The notes under the pieces were generated by a model. That model saw only the letters and a list, made by a program, of their open reading frames with translations. It made no database searches and was not told where the DNA came from. This document shows positions 26,797 through 35,550 of a stretch of 64,000 bases of DNA, one piece after another. The stretch lies in assembly GCA_963780675.1 (NCBI GenBank), contig CAWACR010000003.1, positions 186,001 through 250,000 on the forward strand, in the 5' to 3' direction. This DNA comes from JAHECE01 sp963780675. GTDB taxonomy: Bacteria; Actinomycetota; Actinomycetes; Actinomycetales; JAHECE01. The translations under genes and the position numbers were made by a program. How positions within the stretch are numbered: the first letter of the stretch is position 1; each line of letters opens with the position of its first letter.

Positions 26797-27848
26797 CACG
26801 ATCGGGCCTCGGGTGAAGCCGTCGATCCGTTGGTGCTGGGCGATGAAGCGGCACCTCGCGGCGCCGGAGGGGATGTCGAGGCGCCGACCGGCAGCGCGGG
26901 GTCGGGACGCCCGATGGCGTGGGCCTGAGCCCCGGCCGCTTCGGAGACGATGAAGTGCGGGCGGCGCTTGACCTCGTAGTAGATCCGTCCGACGTACTCG
27001 CCGATCACGCCGAGGAAGAGCAGCTGGATGCCTCCGAGCCCGAGGATCGCGGTGACCTGGGTGATGTAACCGGGCACGTCGACTCCGGTGACCGCCGCGT
27101 TGATGAGCAGGTACAACACGTACACGAACGCGACGCCTGTGACCGCGGCCCCGAGGTATATGGCACCGCGCAACGGGGCGTTGTTGAACGACATGATCCC
27201 GTCGATGCCGTAGTTGAGCAGACGGCGCATCGACCACTTGGACGCGCCACCACCCTGACGGGCCTGGTTGCGGTAATCCACACGTGCCAGTGGGAAGCCG
27301 ATCCAGGAGAAGAGGCCTTTGGAGAACCTGTTCGACTCGCCGAGGGTGAGGAGCGCGTCGACCGCTCGACGGGAGAGCAGGCGAAAGTCGCCGACTCCGT
27401 CCTCCATCGACACGTCGACCATCGCGTTCACGAGCTTGTAGTACAGGCGCGAGACGGCGGTTCGGAAGACCGGATCACCTTCGCGGGTGCGCCGGGCCAC
27501 GACTTGGTCGTAGCCCTGACGGTGGAGCTCAAGCATGTCCAGCACGAGAGCCGGGGGGTGCTGGAGGTCGGCGTCCATGATGACGACGGCGTCGCCCTTT
27601 GCATACGCGAGGCCCGCCAGCATCGCGGCTTCCTTGCCGAAGTTGCGGCTGAAAGTGACGTATCGCACACGTGGGTCCGCGGCGTTGTGGCGCCGCATGA
27701 TCTCCACGGTGCGGTCACGACTGCCGTCGTCGACCAGAACGAGCTCGAGTTCGACGCCCGCTGGCTCGAGGGCTGCGAACACCTCGCCGACCAGTGCATC
27801 GAGCACCGACTCTTCGTTGTGACACGGCACGACGACCGAAAGTTGCAT
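26796..27848 (-). CDS. GtrB/ArnC-type polyprenyl-phosphate glycosyltransferase
   Basis: 350 aa. GT2 domain: LSVVVPCHNEESVLDALVGE, ELVLVDDGSRDRTVEIM, VTFSRNFGKEAAMLAGLAYA, VVIMDADLQHPPALVLDML (DADLQ metal motif), GVGDFRLLSRRAVDAL, SWIGFPLARVDYRN. Two C-terminal membrane helices follow (LGAAVTGVAFVYVLYLLINA and ILGLGGIQLLFLGVIGEYVG). The last ~45 residues are Pro/Ser/Ala-rich. It makes polyprenyl-phosphate-hexose or -HexNAc on the cytoplasmic face for the GtrA/YfhO pair. First gene of the operon; 115 bp separate it from the giant deacetylase gene upstream on the same strand. Confidence 0.92.
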   Translation of the reverse strand: MQLSVVVPCHNEESVLDALVGEVFAALEPAGVELELVLVDDGSRDRTVEIMRRHNAADPRVRYVTFSRNFGKEAAMLAGLAYAKGDAVVIMDADLQHPPALVLDMLELHRQGYDQVVARRTREGDPVFRTAVSRLYYKLVNAMVDVSMEDGVGDFRLLSRRAVDALLTLGESNRFSKGLFSWIGFPLARVDYRNQARQGGGASKWSMRRLLNYGIDGIMSFNNAPLRGAIYLGAAVTGVAFVYVLYLLINAAVTGVDVPGYITQVTAILGLGGIQLLFLGVIGEYVGRIYYEVKRRPHFIVSEAAGAQAHAIGRPDPALPVGASTSPPAPRGAASSPSTNGSTASPEARS

Positions 27849-27963
27849 GTCCTGACTCCCCGGGCGGCGCGCCCATCTCTGACTTGTGCCGATACAACCA
27901 TAGGACCGAGTCAGCGCGGGGAGGCCGACGACGTGGGTTGAGCCGCGCTGTGACGGGTGCGTC

Positions 27964-30900
27964 TCACGGTCCGGTGGTGGTGATGGTGATGGTGTCGGGT
28001 GGGCTGGTGGTCTTTCCGTCGTTGACGGTGAGGGTGTAGGTGAGGGTGGTGGCCATCGGGGGTGTGGTCAGGGATGGCTTGGGGGTGGTGGCGCCGGTCA
28101 GGGGGGTGGCGGGTCCGGAGGTCTGGGTCCAGGTGTAGGTCAGGGCGTCGCCGTCGGGGTCGGCGGAGGCGGTGCCGTCGAGGGTGACGGTGGTGTCGGT
28201 GGAGGCGCTCTGGTCGGGTCCGGCGTCGGCGGTGGGGGGTTGGTTGGGTGTGCCGACGAGGCCCCAGGTCTCGATCTCGGCCAGGCCGACGTTGCTGGTG
28301 GTGGCGGAGACGGTGGTGGCGGTGAACCGCACGGAGGTCACGGTGCGGGAGGTGAAGGAGACCGTGGTGGCGGCGCCGTTGTTGGTGAGGGTGCCGACGG
28401 CGATGGTGGAGCCGTCGGAGAACGTCAGGGTGCCGGCGGTGGCCTGGTCGGCGGTGTTGGGCCGGTCGTACAGGACGACGCGGTTGAGGGTGACGGGGGT
28501 GGGCCAGGTGAGCTGGATCCAGCTGCCGGCCTTGCCCCCGCTGGTGGCCCATTCCTTCGTGGCGTCGCTCGGGTAGCCGAGAGGGGAGCCGTCGACCGCC
28601 TTGGCCGCGGTCTGCCCGGTCGAGGTGTTCTGCGAGGACGCCGTGAGCGTCGGGCCCGCCGTCCGAGCCACGTTCGCGAGCGTGGTGGCGCTGATCGTGA
28701 TGGTGTCGGCCGGGCTGGTGGCGGTGCCGTCGTTGACGACGAGGGCGAATGTCAGCGCGGTCGCGGTGGCCGGGGCGGTGAAGGTCGGCTTGGCCGTCGT
28801 GGCGGCGGTCAGGGTGACGGCCGGCCCGCCGGTCTGGGTCCACGCGTAGGTCAGGGGGTCGCCGTTCGGGTCGCTGCTGCCCGAGGCGTCCAGCGTGACG
28901 CTCGCCCCTGTCGCGACCAGTTGATCCACCCCCGCGTTCGCCGTCGGGGGTGTGTTGGGTGGCTTGGTCACGGTGACGGTGATCGTGTCGGCGGTACCGG
29001 TCGCGGTGCCGTCGTTGACGACGAGGGCGAATGTCAGCGCGGTTGCGGTGGCCGGGGCGGTGAAGGTCGGCTTGGCCGTCGTGGCGGCGGTCAGGGTGAC
29101 GGCCGGCCCGCCGGTCTGGGTCCACGCGTAGGCCAGCGCGTAGCCCTCGGGGTCGGCGCTTGCGGTGCCGTCGAGGGTCACGCTCGCGCCGGTGGTGACG
29201 CTCTGGTCGGCTCCGGCGGCGGCGAGCGGAAGCTGGTTCGCCGGTCCGGTGGTGGTGATGGTGATGGTGTCGGGTGGGCTGGTGGTCTTTCCGTCGTTGA
29301 CGGTGAGGGTGTAGGTGAGGGTGGTGGCCATCGGGGGTGTGGTCAGGGATGGCTTGGGGGTGGTGGCGCCGGTCAGGGGGGTGGCGGGTCCGGAGGTCTG
29401 GGTCCAGGTGTAGGTCAGGGCGTCGCCGTCGGGGTCGGCGGAGGCGGTGCCGTCGAGGGTGACGGTGGTGTCGGTGGAGGCGCTCTGGTCGGGTCCGGCG
29501 TCGGCGGTGGGGGGTTGGTTGGGTGTGCCGACGAGGCCCCAGGTCTCGATCTCGGCCAGGCCGACGTTGCTGGTGGTGGCGGAGACGGTGGTGGCGGTGA
29601 ACCGCACGGAGGTCACGGTGCGGGAGGTGAAGGAGACCGTGGTGGCGGCGCCGTTGTTGGTGAGGGTGCCGACGGCGATGGTGGAGCCGTCGGAGAACGT
29701 CAGGGTGCCGGCGGTGGCCTGGTCGGCGGTGTTGGGCCGGTCGTACAGGACGACGCGGTTGAGGGTGACGGGGGTGGGCCAGGTGAGCTGGATCCAGCTG
29801 CCGGCCTTGCCCCCGCTGGTGGCCCATTCCTTCGTGGCGTCGCTCGGGTAGCCGAGAGGGGAGCCGTCGACCGCCTTGGCCGCGGTCTGCCCGGTCGAGG
29901 TGTTCTGCGAGGACGCCGTGAGCGTCGGGCCCGCCGTCCGAGCCACGTTCGCGAGCGTGGTGGCGCTGATCGTGATGGTGTCGGCCGGGCTGGTGGCGGT
30001 GCCGTCGTTGACGACGAGGGCGAATGTCAGCGCGGTCGCGGTGGCCGGGGCGGTGAAGGTCGGCTTGGCCGTCGTGGCGGCGGTCAGGGTGACGGCCGGC
30101 CCGCCGGTCTGGGTCCACGCGTAGGTCAGGGGGTCGCCGTTCGGGTCGCTGCTGCCCGAGGCGTCCAGCGTGACGCTCGCCCCTGTCGCGACCAGTTGAT
30201 CCACCCCCGCGTTCGCCGTCGGGGGTGTGTTGGGTGGCTTGGTCACGGTGACGGTGATCGTGTCGGCGGTACCGGTCGCGGTGCCGTCGTTGACGACGAG
30301 GGCGAATGTCAGCGCGGTTGCGGTGGCCGGGGCGGTGAAGGTCGGCTTGGCCGTCGTGGCGGCGGTCAGGGTGACGGCCGGCCCGCCGGTCTGGGTCCAC
30401 GCGTAGGCCAGCGCGTAGCCCTCGGGGTCGGCGCTTGCGGTGCCGTCGAGGGTCACGCTCGCGCCGGTGGTGACGCTCTGGTCGGCTCCGGCGGCGGCGA
30501 GCGGAAGCTGGTTCGCCGGTCCGGTGGTGGTGATGGTGATGGTGTCGGGTGGGCTGGTGGTCTTTCCGTCGTTGACGGTGAGGGTGTAGGTGAGGGTGGT
30601 GGCCATCGGGGGTGTGGTCAGGGATGGCTTGGGGGTGGTGGCGCCGGTCAGGGGGGTGGCGGGTCCGGAGGTCTGGGTCCAGGTGTAGGTCAGGGCGTCG
30701 CCGTCGGGGTCGGCGGAGGCGGTGCCGTCGAGGGTGACGGTGGTGTCGGTGGAGGCGCTCTGGTCGGGTCCGGCGTCGGCGGTGGGGGGTTGGTTGGGTG
30801 TGCCGACGAGGCCCCAGGTCTCGATCTCGGCCAGGCCGACGTTGCTGGTGGTGGCGGAGACGGTGGTGGCGGTGAACCGCACGGAGGTCACGGTGCGGGA

Positions 30901-32847
30901 GGTGAAGGAGACCGTGGTGGCGGCGCCGTTGTTGGTGAGGGTGCCGACGGCGATGGTGGAGCCGTCGGAGAACGTCAGGGTGCCGGCGGTGGCCTGGTCG
31001 GCGGTGTTGGGCCGGTCGTACAGGACGACGCGGTTGAGGGTGACGGGGGTGGGCCAGGTGAGCTGGATCCAGCTGCCGGCCTTGCCCCCGCTGGTGGCCC
31101 ATTCCTTCGTGGCGTCGCTCGGGTAGCCGAGAGGGGAGCCGTCGACCGCCTTGGCCGCGGTCTGCCCGGTCGAGGTGTTCTGCGAGGACGCCGTGAGCGT
31201 CGGGCCCGCCGTCCGAGCCACGTTCGCGGCACCCGGCTCTTGAACCGTGATCGTGATGGTGTCGGCCGGGCTGGTGGCGGTGCCGTCGTTGACGACGAGG
31301 GCGAATGTCAGCGCGGTTGCGGTGGCCGGGGCGGTGAAGGTCGGCTTGGCCGTCGTGGTGGCGGTCAGGGTGACGGCCGGCCCGCCGGTCTGGGTCCACG
31401 CGTAGGTCAGGGGGTCGCCGTTCGGGTCGCTGCTGCCCGAGGCGTCCAGCGTGACGCTCGCCCCTGTCGCGACCAGCTGATCCACCCCCGCGTTCGCCGC
31501 GGGGGAGTCGTCGGGCATGTTCGCGTAGGTCTCCACCTCGGCGAGACCGACGTTCGCCGTGGTCGCGCTCACCGAGGTGATCGTGATTCGGAGGCTCGTG
31601 CTGGTCCGGGAGGGGAAGGAGATGGTCGTTCCGGCACCGTTGTCCGCGAGCGGACCGGTAGAGACGCTGCTTCCGTCGGAAAAGGTCAGGGTGGCGTCCG
31701 TCACCTGGTCGCTGCTGTTGGGCCGGTCGTAGAGGACGACACCGTTCATTGTCGTCGGGGACGGATAGGTCAACTGGATCCAGCTGCCCACCTTTCCGCC
31801 GACGGTCGCCCATTCCTTCGTGTAGTCGGTCGGATGCCCGAGGGCGTAGCCGTCCACGGCCTTCGCGGCGGTCTGACCGGACGTGGTGTCCTGGGATGAG
31901 GCCGTGACCGCTACGCCCGACGTACGAGCGGAATTCCCTGCCGACGCGTTTGCGACGATGTACTGGCGGCGCAGCCAGGTCGCATACTCCGAGTCAGGGC
32001 AGGTTGTGGCGCACATGTACGAGTCGTAAGCGGCGTACGCGACGAAGCTTGACTCCTTGCCGGTGAGATCGGTCCCGGTCACGTTCTGCGCGCGGTCCGC
32101 CGTGTCGTAGGCCTGGTAGGAGTTGATCGTGTGGGCGGTGGCGTAACCGGAATCGGCCGACTTCGCCATGAGCGCGACTGCGATGTGGTCGAGGTGGTCG
32201 CTCGTGTCGGCAGGAACGACCCAGTCGTGTGTTCTGACCGTCGTCGGACGGAAGTCGGTCATCAACTCCCGGAAGGTGTCCGTCAGGCCGGCGAGCGTGT
32301 AGGTCGCGGAGTCGTCAACTGCCGTGATGCTCGGGATGGACCCGCTACGGAGCTTCGTCAGGCTCTCGTAGCCGTAGGCGCTGCTGCCCGCCGATCCGAT
32401 GCCGTCCGGAAGGCGGAGGAAGGCGATCGAGACCCACGGCGCGGCTGTCAGGGTCTGCATCCGGATCGAACGGCCCGAGATCCCGGCATCGGTGACGGTC
32501 CAGGAATTGGCGACTCCGGCCATCGCCGCGTACGCCGCGCGTATGCCCGACTCGCGACTCGACCAGTACCACTCGCCGTTGCCGGCGTCTCCTGCCGAGG
32601 CGTACACAGTCCGGACGCAGCGTCCGGACTGGACGTCGTGGAGGAGGTCGGGGCTCATGAACAGGAGGTCGTCGTCCGGGTGGGTCGCGATGACGAGCGA
32701 GCCGCCGGCGCAGGCCGTCGCTGCTGAGGCCGGACCTAGGCCGACGATGGATATCGCTCCGACCAGAGCCACGGTGATCAGGAGTGCCAACCGCCGCGGC
32801 GCCGAGCCGAGAGCCTGCCGTCGGCCGAGCCAGAACCGTCCACGCAC
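27964..32847 (-). CDS. Giant secreted PIG-L/LmbE deacetylase with 4 discoidin and 8 PKD-like modules
   Basis: 1627 aa from GTG at 32847, with AGGAGGTG 7 nt upstream. Signal peptide about 1-43 (ALLITVALVGAISIVGLG...ASAAT). PIG-L domain about 48-300: metal motif ATHPDDD (His56, Asp58, Asp59), SSRESGIRAAY, RTHDWVVP and SDHLDHIAVA (the HxxH ligand pair). Then F5/8-type C (discoidin) module 1 (about 305-440), a PKD-like module, two full 425-residue units of [discoidin-PKD-PKD-PKD], and a last partial unit [discoidin-PKD]. The expected activity is removal of N-acetyl groups from a glycan, with the modules binding carbohydrate and acting as spacers. It stops exactly at the end of a PKD module, with no LPXTG or membrane anchor. 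It is co-directional with the GtrB operon. Confidence 0.92.
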   Translation of the reverse strand: MRGRFWLGRRQALGSAPRRLALLITVALVGAISIVGLGPASAATACAGGSLVIATHPDDDLLFMSPDLLHDVQSGRCVRTVYASAGDAGNGEWYWSSRESGIRAAYAAMAGVANSWTVTDAGISGRSIRMQTLTAAPWVSIAFLRLPDGIGSAGSSAYGYESLTKLRSGSIPSITAVDDSATYTLAGLTDTFRELMTDFRPTTVRTHDWVVPADTSDHLDHIAVALMAKSADSGYATAHTINSYQAYDTADRAQNVTGTDLTGKESSFVAYAAYDSYMCATTCPDSEYATWLRRQYIVANASAGNSARTSGVAVTASSQDTTSGQTAAKAVDGYALGHPTDYTKEWATVGGKVGSWIQLTYPSPTTMNGVVLYDRPNSSDQVTDATLTFSDGSSVSTGPLADNGAGTTISFPSRTSTSLRITITSVSATTANVGLAEVETYANMPDDSPAANAGVDQLVATGASVTLDASGSSDPNGDPLTYAWTQTGGPAVTLTATTTAKPTFTAPATATALTFALVVNDGTATSPADTITITVQEPGAANVARTAGPTLTASSQNTSTGQTAAKAVDGSPLGYPSDATKEWATSGGKAGSWIQLTWPTPVTLNRVVLYDRPNTADQATAGTLTFSDGSTIAVGTLTNNGAATTVSFTSRTVTSVRFTATTVSATTSNVGLAEIETWGLVGTPNQPPTADAGPDQSASTDTTVTLDGTASADPDGDALTYTWTQTSGPATPLTGATTPKPSLTTPPMATTLTYTLTVNDGKTTSPPDTITITTTGPANQLPLAAAGADQSVTTGASVTLDGTASADPEGYALAYAWTQTGGPAVTLTAATTAKPTFTAPATATALTFALVVNDGTATGTADTITVTVTKPPNTPPTANAGVDQLVATGASVTLDASGSSDPNGDPLTYAWTQTGGPAVTLTAATTAKPTFTAPATATALTFALVVNDGTATSPADTITISATTLANVARTAGPTLTASSQNTSTGQTAAKAVDGSPLGYPSDATKEWATSGGKAGSWIQLTWPTPVTLNRVVLYDRPNTADQATAGTLTFSDGSTIAVGTLTNNGAATTVSFTSRTVTSVRFTATTVSATTSNVGLAEIETWGLVGTPNQPPTADAGPDQSASTDTTVTLDGTASADPDGDALTYTWTQTSGPATPLTGATTPKPSLTTPPMATTLTYTLTVNDGKTTSPPDTITITTTGPANQLPLAAAGADQSVTTGASVTLDGTASADPEGYALAYAWTQTGGPAVTLTAATTAKPTFTAPATATALTFALVVNDGTATGTADTITVTVTKPPNTPPTANAGVDQLVATGASVTLDASGSSDPNGDPLTYAWTQTGGPAVTLTAATTAKPTFTAPATATALTFALVVNDGTATSPADTITISATTLANVARTAGPTLTASSQNTSTGQTAAKAVDGSPLGYPSDATKEWATSGGKAGSWIQLTWPTPVTLNRVVLYDRPNTADQATAGTLTFSDGSTIAVGTLTNNGAATTVSFTSRTVTSVRFTATTVSATTSNVGLAEIETWGLVGTPNQPPTADAGPDQSASTDTTVTLDGTASADPDGDALTYTWTQTSGPATPLTGATTPKPSLTTPPMATTLTYTLTVNDGKTTSPPDTITITTTGP
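27967..31221 (-). repeat. 1275-bp tandem repeat, about 2.55 copies, inside the deacetylase gene
   Basis: Copies at 31221-29947 and 29946-28672 are full; 28671-27967 is a 705-bp partial copy. The period is exactly 1275 bp (425 codons), so the frame is kept. Long stretches compared by eye, such as 28172-28576 against 29447-29851 and 30722-31126, are identical in nucleotide sequence, far beyond what protein selection needs. The unit encodes one discoidin and three PKD-like modules. The discoidin module before the array is clearly diverged. Recent duplication or ongoing gene conversion is implied; copy number could be wrong in a short-read assembly. Confidence 0.93.
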
Positions 32848-33176
32848 GACGTGGCACCTCCTCGCGCCAACAACGGATTGAGAGCAGAAGCTCCGCCTGT
32901 CGTATCCGTGGGTCGGCGCCTCGTCGCAATCCGTCTCAACGATTCAACCACGTGACCGGGCGGTTCACCACCGCGCCCATGGTGTTCCCTCTCACTCTTG
33001 GATCGGTCCTGGCGTGCCGTCGCGGGCTCACGTGCCGCGTCGAACGGGGCTCACACGGCCAGTGCGGCTGTCGTACCGGAGGCGCCGGGACCTGTCGAGT
33101 CGCACGGTCCCGACGAGGCCAGGGCCGGTCCGTCCGGCGCTCGGCAGTGAAGAGCCCCCCGACTAGGCTCTGATGC
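32848..33176. promoter_or_regulatory. 329-bp divergent intergenic region, deacetylase gene / lipoprotein gene
   Basis: No credible gene. It must carry both promoters. On the + strand TAGGCT (33164-33169) ends 7 nt before the lipoprotein GTG, matching the leaderless pattern of this genome. On the - strand the deacetylase has a strong AGGAGGTG ribosome site, so its transcript has a leader. AT-richer patches lie near 32875-32950. No clear operator or inverted repeat was found. Confidence 0.5.
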
Positions 33177-34157
33177 GTGCGCAGTCGGGTCCTATCAGCC
33201 GTCGCTGTCGCCGCTCTCCTCGGTGCGGCTGCCGGCTGCCAAGCGGTCACGGACGGTCCGGGCACCCGGGTCAGCCCGACGCCGATGACGGAAGCCGTTT
33301 CGATCGCCGACTACACGGTTGCAGTCGGGCCAACCACCCTGAACGCGAACCACGTCATCGCGGCGAACGACCCTCAGAACCTTCCTCCCGCCCCTGGGAT
33401 GCAGTTCGTCATGGTCCCGTTCTCCGTGACCAACAACGCGGCCGGCATCCGTGTCCCTTGGTTCGACCTGGACTTCGCGTTCGCCGCGGCAGACGGCTCC
33501 TGGTACGGCGAGCACGAGGAAGATCAGTGCGGAGAGATCCCCGGCGCCATGATGTATCTCGGTGAGCTTGCGCCTGGTGCGGCAGGGGTGGGCAACGTGT
33601 GCGCTTCCGTGCCCGCCGACAAGATCGACGGCGGACTCTGGTTCGTCAAGCGAGACGGCGCGTACACCGGCTGGACCGGCTACTTCGCCCTCGGGACCGA
33701 GGTGCCATACCTGTCGGGGTCGCCGGCTGACCCGACGCCGGCCGACCAGGTAGTGGCCGTCGGATCGTACGCCGTGGCTCTGGGCGCGACCATGCTTAAC
33801 GCGGACGACATCGTGGAGGAGAACGACGCGACCAACGCCCCGCCGTCCGACGGACTGCAGTACGTACTGGCCCCGGTCACGGTTACCAACAACGGCGGCT
33901 CCGACACGAATGTCCCGTGGTTCGACCTGGACTTCTGGTTCGTCGCCGCCGACGAGACCATCTATGGCGCGGCGGGAGGCGAAGGATGCGGCGAGATTCC
34001 CGATGCCTTGATGTACGAAGGTGAGCTCGCAGTCAATACGACGGCGACCGCCAACGTCTGCGTCTCGGTGCCGTCGGACCAGGTCGACACTGGTGCCTGG
34101 CTCGTGAAGCCGGTGGAGGACGCCATCGGCTGGACGGGTTTCTTCGCCCTCGCCTGA
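33177..34157 (+). CDS. Lipoprotein with two tandem copies of a small beta domain (DUF4352-like)
   Basis: 326 aa from GTG. Lipobox AALLGAAAGC puts the lipidated Cys at 21. Two repeats follow (about 38-165 and 195-325), each with a start like ADYTVAVGPTTLNAN / GSYAVALGATMLNAD, a middle VPWFDLDF, then CGEIP...M-Y-GEL and a second Cys in NVC-SVP, and an ending W-VK...GWTG-FALA. One Cys pair per domain suggests a disulfide. The fold resembles DUF4352/immunoprotective Ig-like domains, but this is a guess. It is divergent from the giant deacetylase and could be part of the same surface system. Function unknown. Confidence 0.8.
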   Translation: MRSRVLSAVAVAALLGAAAGCQAVTDGPGTRVSPTPMTEAVSIADYTVAVGPTTLNANHVIAANDPQNLPPAPGMQFVMVPFSVTNNAAGIRVPWFDLDFAFAAADGSWYGEHEEDQCGEIPGAMMYLGELAPGAAGVGNVCASVPADKIDGGLWFVKRDGAYTGWTGYFALGTEVPYLSGSPADPTPADQVVAVGSYAVALGATMLNADDIVEENDATNAPPSDGLQYVLAPVTVTNNGGSDTNVPWFDLDFWFVAADETIYGAAGGEGCGEIPDALMYEGELAVNTTATANVCVSVPSDQVDTGAWLVKPVEDAIGWTGFFALA

Positions 34158-34271
34158 ACGTGCGGAAGCTGAACCTCGACCGCCTGCTACGCGCACTCAC
34201 CCACCAGACACGCCAGCCTCAGCCAACGACCACCCGTGTCCACTACGCGGGGAACGGCCCACCTGTCGTCT

Positions 34272-35024
34272 TCAGGTCGTCGCACCGACGCCTTCCGCCG
34301 CGGCCACCGCGGCAACGTCCAGCCGCGGGTCCCCGAGCACCACGACGGACCCACCCAGCAAGAGCACGGCGAGTGTTGCGGCCAGTAGGAGGACGACGTC
34401 GTCGGCCGACCGTACGAGCACCCGGGCGCGGGCCGGCCAGTCGTCGGGCCCGACGATGCTGCTCGCCCAGTGGAGCAGGCCGCCGTGGTTCGGCCCGTCG
34501 TCGAGCGCCGGCGCCGCGCCGTCGAGCGCCGGGAGCCACCCGAGGGCGTCCGGGTAGGTCATCAGGTCCGCGGCGCCGTCTAGGGCCCGGGGGGGTAGCG
34601 ACCCAGGGAACCGCATGGCCAGGGCCGGAAGGGCGACGGCGACGACGAGGTCAGGTGTCGCGCCGTCGGCCTCGGCAGCGGTGGCGATCTGCTCGGGCCT
34701 GTCGGTGACGACGACGGCGCCCTCGAGATCGCGGGGGAGGGGTCGCTCCGGCCCGCCTTCCGGCAGCACGACCTCGGCTCCGGCCGTCCACGCCGCCATG
34801 GCCCAGACGACGGCGCGCCAGTGCGCGGGGAGGTCGAGGACCACGCGGGTGCCCGGTCCGGCGGCGGCCTCCTCGACGAGGAGGTTCGTCGCCTTCGTCA
34901 CCCAGTTGACGAGGACGCGGCCGGAGAGCTCCACACGTTCGCCGTCCGGTCCGTACCACGTGAGTCGGGGCCGCCCGGTGTCCGTGATGGCGAGCGCGGA
35001 GACGACGTCCCGGATCGTGGTCAT
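34272..35024 (-). CDS. TIGR03089 family protein (truncated adenylation-domain relative)
   Basis: 250 aa. LTWYGPDGERVELSGRVLVN, WVTKATNLLVEEAAAGPG, RVVLDLPAHWRAVVWAMAAW and GAEVVLPEG match the N-terminal subdomain of acyl-adenylating enzymes as kept in the TIGR03089 group. The ATP-binding and catalytic C-terminal parts are missing, which is normal for this actinobacterial family of unknown role. It is convergent with the lipoprotein gene and divergent from whiB. It belongs to the conserved backbone next to LCP genes in actinomycetes. Confidence 0.85.
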   Translation of the reverse strand: MTTIRDVVSALAITDTGRPRLTWYGPDGERVELSGRVLVNWVTKATNLLVEEAAAGPGTRVVLDLPAHWRAVVWAMAAWTAGAEVVLPEGGPERPLPRDLEGAVVVTDRPEQIATAAEADGATPDLVVAVALPALAMRFPGSLPPRALDGAADLMTYPDALGWLPALDGAAPALDDGPNHGGLLHWASSIVGPDDWPARARVLVRSADDVVLLLAATLAVLLLGGSVVVLGDPRLDVAAVAAAEGVGATT

Positions 35025-35115
35025 GCGGCGAGCCTACGGTCCCGGATCGTGTGCGCAGGTCAGCGGTCTGCCGCGAGCGAGGTCGTCATGATCTTGTCCG
35101 ATATCACGATTCCGC

Positions 35116-35144
35116 TTGACTCCAGCGGATGACACGCGTGTAAT
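35116..35144 (+). promoter_or_regulatory. Sigma-70 type promoter of whiB
   Basis: TTGACT (35116-35121), a 17-bp spacer, and TGTAAT (35139-35144) form the clearest housekeeping-type promoter in the window, in an unusually AT-rich patch. The whiB ATG follows 28 nt after the -10, consistent with a short leader. Confidence 0.75.
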
Positions 35145-35172
35145 TTACCCACGAGGTCCGGCCACGACAACG

Positions 35173-35496
35173 ATGGGGTACTCCGTGTGGAACATTCTCG
35201 GTGACGGCCCGCTGACCTCACCAGCGCCGTCGGCCGACCAGATCTTCCCGCTCTCGGTCATCGCGGAGGACGAAGGCGTCCTCGGCTGGCAGGAGCGGGC
35301 GCTGTGCGCCCAGACCGACCCCGAGGCCTTCTTCCCCGAGAAGGGGGGCTCCACGCGCGAGGCGAAGCGGGTCTGCTCCTCCTGCGACGTCCGGAGCGAG
35401 TGCCTCGAGTACGCTCTCGCGAACGACGAGCGTTTCGGCATCTGGGGCGGGCTTTCCGAGCGCGAGCGTCGCAAGCTCAAGCGCCGCGCCGTCTGA
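35173..35496 (+). CDS. whiB: WhiB-family Fe-S transcription factor (WhiB2/WhmD-like)
   Basis: 107 aa from ATG at 35173; a longer open frame begins within the promoter and is rejected. Four iron-sulfur ligands: Cys45 (ALCAQTDPEAFFP), Cys68 and Cys71 (RVCSSC), Cys77 (SECLEYA). Then the GIWGG turn and the basic ERERRKLKRRAV tail for DNA contact. WQERALCAQTDPEAFFPEKG with GGSTREAKR is close to WhmD, the divisome-linked member. WhiB proteins bind sigma factor region 4 and act with it at promoters. Position next to the large GT2, DUF5719 and manB genes is conserved in actinobacteria. Confidence 0.95.
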   Translation: MGYSVWNILGDGPLTSPAPSADQIFPLSVIAEDEGVLGWQERALCAQTDPEAFFPEKGGSTREAKRVCSSCDVRSECLEYALANDERFGIWGGLSERERRKLKRRAV

Positions 35497-35550
35497 CGGC
35501 CGCCGACCTGACTCGGCCGACCGCTCATCCCACTGGCGACTGCTGACCTG

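Noticed and set aside
27911..31813. Second minus-strand frame of 1300 codons overlapping the same repeats
   Set aside because: Arg/His/Asp-rich low-complexity translation with no signal peptide; the 1627-aa frame has the signal peptide, PIG-L motifs and ribosome site.
28240..31899. Open frame of 1219 codons on the + strand across the deacetylase gene
   Set aside because: It is the antisense shadow of the 1275-bp repeats: Gly/Val/Asp-rich, no start context, no domain. GC-rich in-frame repeats leave several frames open.
14646..32847. Horizontally acquired island with mobile-element borders
   Set aside because: No integrase, transposase, tRNA or direct repeats at the edges, and base composition looks similar to the flanks apart from small patches near 26.4-26.8 kb.
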